Origin: JADGNZ01 sp963715895
GTDB taxonomy: Bacteria > Acidobacteriota > Thermoanaerobaculia > Gp7-AA8
NCBI GenBank assembly: GCA_963715895.1
Contig: OY970284.1
Span: 5,208,001 to 5,272,000, forward strand
Direction of reading: 5' to 3'
Length of the DNA: 64,000 nt
Shown: positions 49,684 through 59,400 of the stretch, piece by piece
Layout: each line of letters opens with the position of its first letter
Position numbering within the stretch: position 1 is the stretch's first letter
Made by a program: the position numbers and the translations under genes
The notes under the pieces: generated by a model
Database searches by the model: none
Seen by the model: the letters and a program-made list of their open reading frames with translations, nothing else
What the model was told of the DNA's origin: nothing

Positions 49684-49973
49684 TGGCCTCGTTCGACGTT
49701 CTTCTCGCCTGGCTCGTCTCCGTCGTCGGCGTGGCCACCGGTGCCGCCTACGTCCCGCAGGCGGTGCGGATCTGGAAGCGCAGGAGCTCGGATGACGTAT
49801 CGATCCTCACCTATCTGCTCTTTCTCGGAGGGCAGATCGTCTATCTCACCTATGGGATCCGCATCCGGCAATGGCCGCTGATCGTCGGGATGGCGGCGAA
49901 CATCGCCGGGAGTCTGGCCGTGATCGGGAGCGCGCTCCGGTTCCGCGCCGGCAAGCGCGACCCCCACGAGTAG
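49683..49973 (+). CDS. SemiSWEET/PQ-loop sugar transporter
   Basis: This 96-residue, three-helix protein has the PQ motif at residues 25-26 (AAYVPQAVRIWKRRSSDDVS) followed by LTYLLFLGGQIVYLTYGI, diagnostic of bacterial SemiSWEETs, which form homodimers that let sugars cross by facilitated diffusion. Its ATG overlaps the MFS stop by one base (TGATG). Confidence 0.9.
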   Translation: MASFDVLLAWLVSVVGVATGAAYVPQAVRIWKRRSSDDVSILTYLLFLGGQIVYLTYGIRIRQWPLIVGMAANIAGSLAVIGSALRFRAGKRDPHE

Positions 49974-50009
49974 GGCACCAGACCTATACTTTCCGAAAAG
50001 GAGAATCTG

Positions 50010-50810
50010 ATGATTCGCACACGCGGGATCCTCGTCGCGGCGTTGTTCGCCCTCTTCGGCACCGGCTGTTTCGAAATCGAGCAATCGATCGAGCTGAAGA
50101 GAGACCTCTCCGGCACGGCCAATTTCAAACTCGGCGTCGACATGGAGCCGATGATCATGATCATGGCCAAGGTCCAGAAAGAGATGAGCGGCGACAAGAG
50201 TCCGCTGACGAAGGGGGAGATCGCCGCGGCGAAGGCGGACTTCAAGAAGAACGAGAAGAAGAGCACCACGTCCGAGCCCGAGGATGCGCGCAAACAGGCC
50301 GAAGGCGGCCTTCCGCCAGGGGTCAAGCTGCTCGACGTCAAGGTCGACGACAAGGAATTCGGCGTCACCACGAACATGAAGTTCGCCTTCGACAAGATCT
50401 CCAGCCTCGTCGGGGTGAAGCTCAATGCGAAGAAGGAAGGCAGCCCCCCGACCGATCCGACGAAGAAGTCGATCCTCGATACGCCATTCCAGGGATTGGA
50501 GATCTCCGAGACGGCCAAGACGATCTCCATCCATACAAAGCCGCAGAACCCGGCTGACAAGGTGAAGGCCGAGGCCAGCCAGCAGGGGCCGAAGATGGAT
50601 GCCGAGACCGAGAAGATGATGAACGACGCCTTCAAGAACATGCGGGTGGCGTGGAAGATCACCGCCCCGTTCGAGGTGGTGTCCAGCAATGCCACGCGCA
50701 AGGAAGGGAACACGCTGATCTGGGAGTACGACTTCCAGAAGCTCCAGAAGCTGGCCGCCTCCCCGAAAGCACTCGACGACCTCGCGGTGAACGTCACGTA
50801 CAAGAAGTAG
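50010..50810 (+). CDS. Hypothetical lipoprotein (LppM-like)
   Basis: This 266-residue protein has a strong AAAAGGAGAATCTG site and a lipoprotein signal (ILVAALFALFGTGC, Cys20), and begins with FEIEQSIELKRDLSGTANF, resembling DUF3153/LppM-type domains. The Lys-rich middle is helical (KGEIAAAKADFKKNEKK). The end, FEVVSSNATRKEGNTLIWEYDF, fits the same beta domain. Function is unknown. Convergent with the glycosyltransferase gene. Confidence 0.75.
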   Translation: MIRTRGILVAALFALFGTGCFEIEQSIELKRDLSGTANFKLGVDMEPMIMIMAKVQKEMSGDKSPLTKGEIAAAKADFKKNEKKSTTSEPEDARKQAEGGLPPGVKLLDVKVDDKEFGVTTNMKFAFDKISSLVGVKLNAKKEGSPPTDPTKKSILDTPFQGLEISETAKTISIHTKPQNPADKVKAEASQQGPKMDAETEKMMNDAFKNMRVAWKITAPFEVVSSNATRKEGNTLIWEYDFQKLQKLAASPKALDDLAVNVTYKK

Positions 50811-50816
50811 TTACGG

Positions 50817-51521
50817 TCAGGTCCGCATACGCAGCTCTCGTTTCAGCGTCCACGAATCGGCGAGAAGGCGCATGATCGCGCGTGGCATGTTTCGCGGAGG
50901 AAGTCCGCGCGAGGTACGGCCCCGGCGGTAGGACACCGGTACCTCGAGGCAGCGAAGGCCGCATTTGGAGGCTCGTACCGCGATCTCGGTGGAGATGAAT
51001 CCGCGGAAGAGCAAGGGCGAAGTGAAGACCTGATCGACGACGCGGCGGTTGTAGAGACGAATACCGCTGTCGGCGTCATGCATATCGACGCCGAAAAAGA
51101 GACGTACAAAGAGATTGAGCGCAGACGTTAGGTAGATGCGGGACCGCTGATCGTTCCGCTCTGTTCTTCGGCCGATGATCAGATCGGCGTCGTGGCGGCG
51201 GGCATACAGCTTCCAGAAGTCTGCCGGGTCGTGCTTCTCGCCGGCGTCGCAGATAAAAATGAAATCGCCGCTGGCCTGCGCGACCGCATTCCGCACCGCC
51301 ATGGCATATCCGAGACGCTCGACGGCACCGACGATTTTCAGCCCGTACGTCTCCTGGACCGCTTCGATGCGAGGCCTCGTGCCATCGGAGCTTCCGTCCT
51401 CGGCGATGATGAGCTCATGCCCTGGCAGATGGCGGATGACCACGTCGTTGAACGCGGCGATCTCCCGCTGAATCGAGCCGGCTTCGTTGTGAGCGAGAAG
51501 AATGACGGAGATCACGGTCAC
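50817..51521 (-). CDS. Family 2 glycosyltransferase
   Basis: The 234-residue enzyme has a GT-A fold: VISVILLAHNEAGSIQREI, ELIIAEDGSSDGT, RLGYAMAVRNAVAQASGDFI, and FICDAGEKHD as the likely metal-binding acidic motif. It resembles dolichyl-phosphate mannose synthase-like enzymes, which make lipid-linked sugars. It overlaps the upstream membrane protein gene by 4 bp; the pair suggests transfer of a sugar to a lipid carrier and then to a membrane acceptor (inference). Confidence 0.87.
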   Translation of the reverse strand: MTVISVILLAHNEAGSIQREIAAFNDVVIRHLPGHELIIAEDGSSDGTRPRIEAVQETYGLKIVGAVERLGYAMAVRNAVAQASGDFIFICDAGEKHDPADFWKLYARRHDADLIIGRRTERNDQRSRIYLTSALNLFVRLFFGVDMHDADSGIRLYNRRVVDQVFTSPLLFRGFISTEIAVRASKCGLRCLEVPVSYRRGRTSRGLPPRNMPRAIMRLLADSWTLKRELRMRT

Positions 51522-53464
51522 GGCGAGAACCCGGTTCCGGCCGAAAAGACCTGAATGGTGCGATCGTTCCTGTCGGCGGTGCCGTAGACTTCGGACGGCT
51601 TCCAGACGTGATCGCAGTCGAATGTGATTTGAACGATCAGCCCGATGCCGCCGTGCGAGGTCATCGGCGACGTAGGCAGCCGGTAGTCATGGACGCCATC
51701 CTCCTTGATCTCGATGACGCCGAGGGGCGCGGCAAAGCCGGTCTCTGTGTCGACGAGCGAGACGTGCACCGGAATCGAGGTCCAGGCCGGATGCGTCCGC
51801 CGTAGATCCGACAGCGGTGCCGCCAGGGAGAGCGTCAGGTCCGATGAACCGAGCATCACGAACAGCTCACCCCGTCTGCCCATCCATCGAAAGGGTTTTT
51901 CCCAGCCCTGAAAGCCAAGGATCGAAGTGTCGAACGATTCCTTGCTGAAGTCGACGGTGGTCGGGAAGTGCGTGTTGATCAGACGGCCGTCGATGACGCG
52001 CACGAAGGGAACGCTCTCTCCGATCTCGCGAGCCCAGTCATCGAGCAGAGGGTTGAGTCGCTTCTCATCGACGTGCGCGCCGCCGAGCCGCAACCGTTTC
52101 CCGTCGGAGAGGACATTCGTCAGTACAGCCGAATCGACGCGATCGCACATTCCGGCGTACAAGAGACGATCGTGCGGGATCTCGATCGGCCCCGCGCTCT
52201 CCAGGCAGTGTACGAGCCTCTCCAGCGCCGCGAAGCCCCGTCCGTGAACGGCGTAAACCTCGAATGGGACAAGCCGCAGCATGGCCCGCCGGTGGAGTCC
52301 GATTTCGCAGGCAACACCGGCGCCGAGCGCAAGAGCGAATGTGATCCGGGCCAGCCGCGGCCAGCCGTCCAACGAGATCGACGCGGTGATGGCGCCGAAG
52401 AGGAGCGCGATCGGGATGAGCAGCGGGAAGAAGTACCGGTCCAATTCGTAGAGCTCCAAAAACGTCAGCCGAAAGCGAAAAAGGCCGATCAGGAAGAGAA
52501 CACCGATCGGCGGAATCGCCGTGAGGGCGGCCACGCGCGCGAGCAGAGGCACACCGCGCCGCCAGAGCGCAACGAGCAGCGCGGCGACGGCCCCACCGAC
52601 GGCCACTCCGAGCGTGCTGCCGAGAATGGCCGTCGATCTTCCTGAATCGTCGCCGGCGATTGAGAGGCCAGGGAAGAAGAAGCGGAAGGGCGCGACGAGA
52701 ACGAGAAACATCGCGTGGGGCAGTCCGTGACGCACGCTGCTTTCGACGTGCTCCGTAACGAGTCCCCTGCCAGCGAGCACGACGGAAACGATCGCGCCGA
52801 GGCAGAAGAAGGAGAACGCGCCAATGGGGCCGCGGGCTCCTTCGCGCCGACGCTCGATTTCGTCGATGATCGCCGGCAGAAACGCCATCGGCGCGAACGA
52901 TCTCCAGGTCAGCAGCGCGCCAACGACGGCAATCCCGGCGATGATCCGCCTTGCCCGCAAATGACTGCGCCAGGCCAGGAGCGCAGATGCGCCGGTGAGC
53001 GCAGCAAATGCCAGCGGCACCGCCGCTCCCGAGGGGAACCAGATGAACATCGACGAAAAACCGCAAGGGGCGACGTAGGTAATTGCCGCAGCGGCGCCCG
53101 CCCGCGCCTTACCGCTATAGCGCCAGGCCAGCAGTGCGACGAAGACCGCCGACGCGGCATGCACCAGCGCGGTCATCACCCGCCAGACAACGACGTTGAG
53201 ACCGAAGAGCTTCAGATAGACGAGGAAGAGCAGGCGGAACGCGGGAACGACATGCTCATTGTGAGCGAGCAAAAGCGCCGACGTTAGAGAAAGTCTGCCG
53301 GCCAGAACGTTTGCGGAGGTGTTGATGTAGCTGATGTCGTCGAAGGCCCACGAGTTGCGAAACGTGGGAACGTAGAGAGCGAGCGAGAGAGTGGCCGCAA
53401 GAACGATCAGAGCGAGCGCGTAACGGACGGAGATTGCCGGCGCCTCAGGCGTGGTCACTCGCAT
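51518..53464 (-). CDS. Large multi-spanning membrane protein, possibly GT-C type
   Basis: This 648-residue protein has about ten hydrophobic helices in the first 400 residues and a soluble C-terminal half of about 240 residues (VHGRGFAALERLVHCLESAG ... FVMLGSSDLTLSLAAPLSDLR). An acidic pair early on (FDDISYINTSANVL) resembles the first extracytoplasmic loop of GT-C enzymes that use lipid-linked sugars. Coupling to the GT2 gene supports this, but no family motif is decisive. Confidence 0.65.
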   Translation of the reverse strand: MRVTTPEAPAISVRYALALIVLAATLSLALYVPTFRNSWAFDDISYINTSANVLAGRLSLTSALLLAHNEHVVPAFRLLFLVYLKLFGLNVVVWRVMTALVHAASAVFVALLAWRYSGKARAGAAAAITYVAPCGFSSMFIWFPSGAAVPLAFAALTGASALLAWRSHLRARRIIAGIAVVGALLTWRSFAPMAFLPAIIDEIERRREGARGPIGAFSFFCLGAIVSVVLAGRGLVTEHVESSVRHGLPHAMFLVLVAPFRFFFPGLSIAGDDSGRSTAILGSTLGVAVGGAVAALLVALWRRGVPLLARVAALTAIPPIGVLFLIGLFRFRLTFLELYELDRYFFPLLIPIALLFGAITASISLDGWPRLARITFALALGAGVACEIGLHRRAMLRLVPFEVYAVHGRGFAALERLVHCLESAGPIEIPHDRLLYAGMCDRVDSAVLTNVLSDGKRLRLGGAHVDEKRLNPLLDDWAREIGESVPFVRVIDGRLINTHFPTTVDFSKESFDTSILGFQGWEKPFRWMGRRGELFVMLGSSDLTLSLAAPLSDLRRTHPAWTSIPVHVSLVDTETGFAAPLGVIEIKEDGVHDYRLPTSPMTSHGGIGLIVQITFDCDHVWKPSEVYGTADRNDRTIQVFSAGTGFSP

Positions 53465-53520
53465 CGCCCGATTCTATGTTTGAACGCCTAGGTGTCTCTG
53501 TGGTTGATTCCATCAGCGGC

Positions 53521-53526
53521 TATAAT
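53521..53526 (+). promoter_or_regulatory. Candidate -10 box
   Basis: A perfect TATAAT sits 38 bp before the ATG at 53564. The best -35-like TTGATT (53504) is only 11 bp upstream, so the spacing is poor and the call is tentative. Confidence 0.35.
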
Positions 53527-53563
53527 CACACCGCTCTTCCACACAACAGTCCGGAGGCTCTCC

Positions 53564-55909
53564 ATGCGTCTTGCGCGCGTTGCAGGCGGAATCGTTCTCA
53601 GCGTTCTCATCGTCGCGAGCGTGTCGCTGGCCCAGCAGCCTCCTACTCCCCCTTCTACTCCCTATGCCCAGGCAATCCCCCAATCGCTGCGCGGCCCCTT
53701 CGTCTCCGATCCCGCGGTGGTCGCTTTGCTCGAATGCCCGACACCCGCCTGCAAGGGCCGGCTGAACTTCGCCCGGCTCATGCAGGCACGCAGTCCGCGG
53801 ACAGCGGAACCGGGACAGAATCCGTTCAACCTCCCCGTCGCCGCGAAGATCCTGGCCACCGTGCAAGCGGACTTGACCGACGTGCGCACGACCGCGCACG
53901 CCACGGAAGGGCAGCTCAGCCCGAGCTTCCTGACCGACCCCGGATCACGCGTGGAGCTCGTCGGCGCTATCAACCGCATGGACCGGCAGTTCATCAAAGA
54001 CCCGACGGTAGGCCTCACGCACGCGCAGCTCGGCTGCGGCGAGGTCAGCCTCATCTACCGCTTCTCGTACTCCATCCGCGACGGCAAGCAGACGTCACGG
54101 CTCCCGGTCACGCTGAACATGGTCTTTCCCGCGCTGCCGTCGAAGCGCGTGGCCGGGCCGGTCCGTTGCGCCGATATCGCCCAACGCTGGATCGACGAGA
54201 GCATGCAGCCGGCGGGGAGAACGCCGGAGCAGCAGGCGGCCGATCTGCTCGACCGCAAACACGGACCGCTGGCGTACATCGACGGCCGCGATCTCATCCG
54301 CCTCGAATTGAACATGCAGGCCTACCGCATCGGGGCGTCGGGGGATGAGAGCGATTTCGGGACGGCGGCTGCGTATCTGATGCGGGTCTTCAAGTGGGAG
54401 CCGCACCAGAAGCTCTTCCTCCCCGAGTTCCTGCGCGACCAGATCGACCGCGCCAAAGTCCTCTGCGATGCGTCGGACACGCCCGCGGTGTGCGCGGACA
54501 AACGTGCACGACGCCAACTCCTGGTCCGCTACCTGAGCCGTCCCGACGTCGTGGCCTCGATCGACAAGGGGACGCTCGAGGTGCCGTACGACTTCGGCGT
54601 GCTCGCCACCCGCGCCTTGTCCGTCTCGCCGGGCGGCTCGCACCGCTCCGCCAACCAGCCGTACTGGAACGCACTGACGCCGGAGCAGCAGGTCATCTCC
54701 GATACGGAGATCGCCGCTGCGATGGCGAAGGCGCGCGCCGCCGGCGTGGCCTTCAGCTTCGTGAAGTCAGCGGACGATTTCCGCACGCGCCTGAACGAGA
54801 TGAGTTGCACGAGCTGCCACCAGACGCGCGGCATCGCCGGCTTCCACTTCCCCGGCGCGGACCGGCCCGGGACGCCGGCCGTCAACGCCGTACTGCTTCC
54901 CGGCTCTCCGCAGTTCTACGGCGATCAGCCGCGGCGTGCGGAGATCGTGCGGCAGATGGCGAAGCATCGCAGCCAGCGGTTGTCCGAATACGAGCTGGCC
55001 ACGAGCTATTCGGCGCGGCCGATGAACCGATTCGCAGACGGCCTGCGCGACACGCAACTCATCGGCGGATGGGGCGGCGGGTGCATCATTTCCACCGCGC
55101 TGCCGGACACGCATCGGCAGTGGACCTGCCGCGAGGAGCTCGGGCTGACGTGCGTCCGCCTCTTCTCGTCGCAGAACGATCCCACCATCGGTACGTGCGT
55201 CCCCTCCGGCCGCCCCGAGATCGGCGATCCGCTGCAGCGCGGAAACGTGGTGACGACGGCGTTCGGCGTGGACAAATACACGCGCACGGCGCCGGTGAGT
55301 CCGGACCAGCGGATCCCGGCCTCATCCTTCCCCTCGCCGGCGCCGGCCGGCAACACCTACTACGGCGCCCATCAGGAGTTCTATACCGGGAATCTCGACT
55401 CCACGGATTACGCGGAACGCCGCGATGCTTCCACCGGCGGCTTCCCAGCGGGTATGTTGCGCCTCTCCGAATGTCTCAGTCCTCCGTCCGAGGCCACTTG
55501 TGGACTCATCGCATCGAGCGGGTTCAATAGCTGCGTAAGCCGCCTGGCCACCGATCCAACCTATACGATCGGCGTCTGCTTCGAGCATTTCACTTCCTAC
55601 GCGGGAATCCGCGCCTGCGACGCCGGGTCGCCCTGCCGCGACGATTACATCTGCGTCATGCCGATGGGCTACGCACCTGATACGGCGCAACAGCTATTCG
55701 ACAAACGGGCCGCACTATTGAAATCGTCGACCTATTTCCCTGTCGTGAACAAACGTCCCTACGATCCGAATGACTTCGGCCAGAAGCAGCCGGATGCGGC
55801 ATGGGTGGCGAGGAACGATCAGCGCGGCCTCTGCATCCCACCATACTTCGTCTTCCAGTTCCGCTCCGACGGCCATCCCGCGCCGCCGCAGCTCGCGCCG
55901 TCCCACTGA
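53564..55909 (+). CDS. Secreted protein with single heme-c motif
   Basis: From the ATG at 53564 (CCGGAGG upstream) this 781-residue protein has a signal peptide (GGIVLSVLIVASVSLAQ). One CxxCH heme-attachment motif, CTSCH, lies at 415-419 in LNEMSCTSCHQTRGIAGFHF. The N-part includes ELVGAINRMDRQFI and YRFSYSIRDGKQ; the C-part is Cys-rich (CGLIASSGFNSCVSRL, CDAGSPCRDDYIC), suggesting disulfides. I do not recognise a catalytic domain. It may be a periplasmic redox protein or oxidase partner. Confidence 0.75.
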   Translation: MRLARVAGGIVLSVLIVASVSLAQQPPTPPSTPYAQAIPQSLRGPFVSDPAVVALLECPTPACKGRLNFARLMQARSPRTAEPGQNPFNLPVAAKILATVQADLTDVRTTAHATEGQLSPSFLTDPGSRVELVGAINRMDRQFIKDPTVGLTHAQLGCGEVSLIYRFSYSIRDGKQTSRLPVTLNMVFPALPSKRVAGPVRCADIAQRWIDESMQPAGRTPEQQAADLLDRKHGPLAYIDGRDLIRLELNMQAYRIGASGDESDFGTAAAYLMRVFKWEPHQKLFLPEFLRDQIDRAKVLCDASDTPAVCADKRARRQLLVRYLSRPDVVASIDKGTLEVPYDFGVLATRALSVSPGGSHRSANQPYWNALTPEQQVISDTEIAAAMAKARAAGVAFSFVKSADDFRTRLNEMSCTSCHQTRGIAGFHFPGADRPGTPAVNAVLLPGSPQFYGDQPRRAEIVRQMAKHRSQRLSEYELATSYSARPMNRFADGLRDTQLIGGWGGGCIISTALPDTHRQWTCREELGLTCVRLFSSQNDPTIGTCVPSGRPEIGDPLQRGNVVTTAFGVDKYTRTAPVSPDQRIPASSFPSPAPAGNTYYGAHQEFYTGNLDSTDYAERRDASTGGFPAGMLRLSECLSPPSEATCGLIASSGFNSCVSRLATDPTYTIGVCFEHFTSYAGIRACDAGSPCRDDYICVMPMGYAPDTAQQLFDKRAALLKSSTYFPVVNKRPYDPNDFGQKQPDAAWVARNDQRGLCIPPYFVFQFRSDGHPAPPQLAPSH

Positions 55910-55940
55910 GTCCGCCACGAGAAGCTACCAGGGACTTCGC

Positions 55941-56360
55941 ATGATCGAGATCAGCACAGACAAGTCGCGGATCGACGTCGCCCTGGTGCACGACTTCCTC
56001 TGCAATCAGTCGTACTGGGCCAAGGGCATTCCTCGGGATGTCGTGGAACGCGCCATCGCCAGCTCCGTCGCCTTCGCGGCCTATGACGACGGCCGCCTGG
56101 TGGCATTCGCGCGCGTGATCACCGACCACGCCGTATTCGCCTACCTCGCCGACGTCTTCGTCGTGCCGTCGCACCGCGGCCGCGGGATCGCGAAGCAGTT
56201 GATGCAGGCGATCCGCGGCCATCCGGAGCTACAGGGGCTGCGCCGCTGGTCGCTGGTGACCAGCGATGCCCATGCTCTCTACCACCAGTTCGGATTCCGC
56301 GAGCTGGCCAGCCCGGAGAAGCACATGGAGGACGTCGTGCGGAATCCGTACGGGGACTAA
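55941..56360 (+). CDS. GNAT family N-acetyltransferase
   Basis: The 139-residue protein has the acetyl-CoA-binding motif VVPSHRGRGIAKQLMQAI, preceded by the strand FAYLADVFV and followed by SLVTSDAHALYHQFGF, the typical GNAT order. The ATG at 55941 is used; upstream in-frame sequence overlaps the previous gene. The substrate is not predictable; the size is that of small-molecule acetyltransferases. Confidence 0.9.
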   Translation: MIEISTDKSRIDVALVHDFLCNQSYWAKGIPRDVVERAIASSVAFAAYDDGRLVAFARVITDHAVFAYLADVFVVPSHRGRGIAKQLMQAIRGHPELQGLRRWSLVTSDAHALYHQFGFRELASPEKHMEDVVRNPYGD

Positions 56361-56402
56361 CTCACGCCACATCGGTCCTCCTGTAGCAAAGGCTGAGATC
56401 CA

Positions 56403-59400
56403 CTAAACCTGCATCAACACGCCCACCGTCTTCTTCCCGGTGGCCTTTGCGATGGCCTCGGCGTAGATGCCGACCTGGCGTTTGTACATGTCGAGGCGGC
56501 CGGCGAGCTCGGCGTCGGTCTTGAAGTCGATCACGGTCCACTGGCCACTTTCTTCGAAGGCGAGATCGGCGTTGCCTTCGATGAGGCTTCCCTCCTCCAG
56601 CAATGTGACCGGGACTTCGCGGCGGAGGGCCGGCGACCGGGCCGCTCTTCGGATGAGCGGATGTGCCAGGAGTCGGGAAACGACCTTCAGAACGCTGACC
56701 ACTTCCGCATCCGTGGCGCCGAGAATGCGTGCCTGCAACGCCGCGGCGCGGCGGATAGCCTCGCTGCCGGCATCGAGATCAACGCTGGCGAGGACGGCGT
56801 GGAGGAGCGTGCCGTAGCGGAGACCGCGAGCCTCATCCGGGTCGCGCGCCACTTCGATCACGTCGACTTCCGGAACCGGGAGCGATTGGCGCTCCGAGCG
56901 CTCGATGGCGATCTCCGCCACCACCGACGGCGTCGCCGCCTTGCCGGTCACGGCGGTCAGATCCTCGCGCCAGCGCTCGTAAGCCCGCGTATCCGCCTCG
57001 ACCAGTCCCGGCGGCGCGTCTCTGCCGAGGAGCTCCTGCTGCGGGATACCGAGCGCGATGGGGACCTCGAGACGGAGCCCGAGCGTGTTCCACCACGTCA
57101 ACTCGTAGCCGTCGAAGGCGTATGTTCCGGTCTTTACCGTGGTATCGGCGCGGGCGATGAAATCGAACGGACGCGACGTGGCATCCTTTCCGAACTGCGG
57201 ATAGGCGCCGCGGACGGCCGGCTTGGCATCGGGCGGCGGATAGACCGCCTCGTTCAGAACGGACAGCCACTCCCCTTCCCGGCGTTCATCGGCAATCACC
57301 GGGATCACCAGCAGGTCGCGCGCACGCGTCGTGGCCACGTACGTCAGCCGGACAGCCTCGGCGCGGTCGCGATCCAGCTCGCCGGCCTGACGGTCGATGA
57401 CGTCGTGCGGCTCCAGTCCGCAGAGATTCATGGCGGCGAGGTTCCGCTCCGCGTCGACATATCGCGAAGCCGTGGCCCGCGTCTGGTTGCAGGTGAGGTC
57501 GCCGAGGATGACCACCGGAAACTCGAGCCCCTTGGCCTTGTGCACCGTCATCAGGCGCACCCCCTCGCTCCCCTCCTCCAGCACCGGCGCCTCCGAGGCG
57601 CGGCCGTACTCGGCCTCCTCCATGAGCTGCTCGACGAAACCGCGGAATGACAGCGCGCCCGACTCGTCGTACACCCGGGCCTGTTCCATCAACTGCATCA
57701 CGTTCGCCAGCACCTGCTTCCCCGAGGGACGAAGAACGAAGCCGGCGTGGCAACGCGTCTCGGTGACCAGACGCAGCAGCGTTTCGGCAACGGGGCGATA
57801 GTTGCGGGCGCCGTGCAGGGAGGCGATGAGGTGCAAGGCGCTGCCGGCCGGCCGAAGGTGATCGGGAAGATCGGCCGGGATCGAAAACGGCTTGAGACGC
57901 TGGTAGCGGTTCCGGTACTCGAACAGCTCTTCGTCGGTGATGCCGAAAAGCGCGCCGTGCAGCGTGGCGTAGACCGACAGCTCGTCCTCTGGCCACTCGA
58001 CCGCGGCCAGCGCGGTGCGCATGGTCTCGATCTCCTCTCGGCCATGGAACGATTTGCCGCCAACGAGGAGCTGGGGGATCGACCGCGCTTCCAGCGCGTG
58101 GACGTAGGGCCGGGTGACGTCAAGCTTCTTGCCGTCGTATCCCCATTTCTCGAAGCGGCGGAAGAGGATACAGATGTCGCGCGGCTCGATGACACGCGCG
58201 CCGGAGGGATTCTCGCGCGAGGTTACCTTCCAGTTGCTCTTCTGCAGCAACCACTCGATCCAGGCGGCAACGGCATCCGGAAGCGATTCCTCGACGGCCT
58301 CCTGGGTGATGCCGCGCCGCGTGGTGCCGTAGGGCTTCGGCACCGGAAGGGCGACGAGGGCCGGCTGATCGGCGATCGGCGCGCGATACGGCTGGAGCCC
58401 GACGTAGCCGGCCTGTTGCGACTGCGGGTCGCCGTTCATGACCTCGGCGAAGGCTGCATTGGTGAAGCGCTGGATGTCGGGCACGGAGCGGAAACTGGTA
58501 GTCAGCGGAAGGATCAGCGCGCCCGACCGGCGCAGCCGTTCCTTGACGTCCGCGTACATGCCGAGGTCCGCGCGGCGGAAACGGTAGATGGACTGTTTCG
58601 GATCGCCGACGAGGAAGAGCTTCCCCGCCCTCGGCTGCACCGCGCGCCAGTCCGAGACGGTGGCGTCGTCGCTGGCGAGGAGCATGAGGATCTCCACCTG
58701 GATCGGATCGGTGTCCTGAAACTCGTCGACAAAGATGTGTTTGATGCGCTCCTGGAAATGGTTGCGCACCTCGGCGTCTCTCCACAGCAGATCGCGCACG
58801 CGGATGAGGAGATCGACGAAATCGAGCGCGCCGAGACGGCGCTTCTGCTCTTCGTAATCATCGATGATGCCGCGCAGCTCGATGTGAAGGAGCGCAGCGA
58901 GATCGGCGTTCGCCCGCGACTGAAACTCGCGCAGCCTCGGCAGGAACGAGTCGTAGGCCAGCCGCACCTCGGAGCGTTTCGTATTCGGCCCGAACCGGCC
59001 CTTGCTGGAACCGCCGGCGTCGGTGAACGGGCGGCGCAGGAGGTCGATGAGCTGCGCTTCGAGAGCATCGTCCTCGAGGGGACCGAGGCTCTCCAGACGA
59101 TGGATCTCATCGGATAGCCGCAACGCCGATTGGGTGTCTTTGAAGAGCCTCTCGTTCGCGCGGTTGTCGCAATCGCGCAGGAGATCGGCGAGGGCGTGTA
59201 GGGAGGCGACCAACTCTCCAATCGCGGCAGATCGATCCGAATCCTCGCGCCGCCATGGCGCCGTGAAGTCGCGCCACTGCGCCAGCGACAGCACCGCCCG
59301 GCGGATGGACTCGATCGGATCGCCGTCGTCACGGCGGGGAATGCGGCGCAGGAGCCGGCGCAGCCCCTCCGGCGGATCGCCGAGCTTCTTCTGAATCCAG

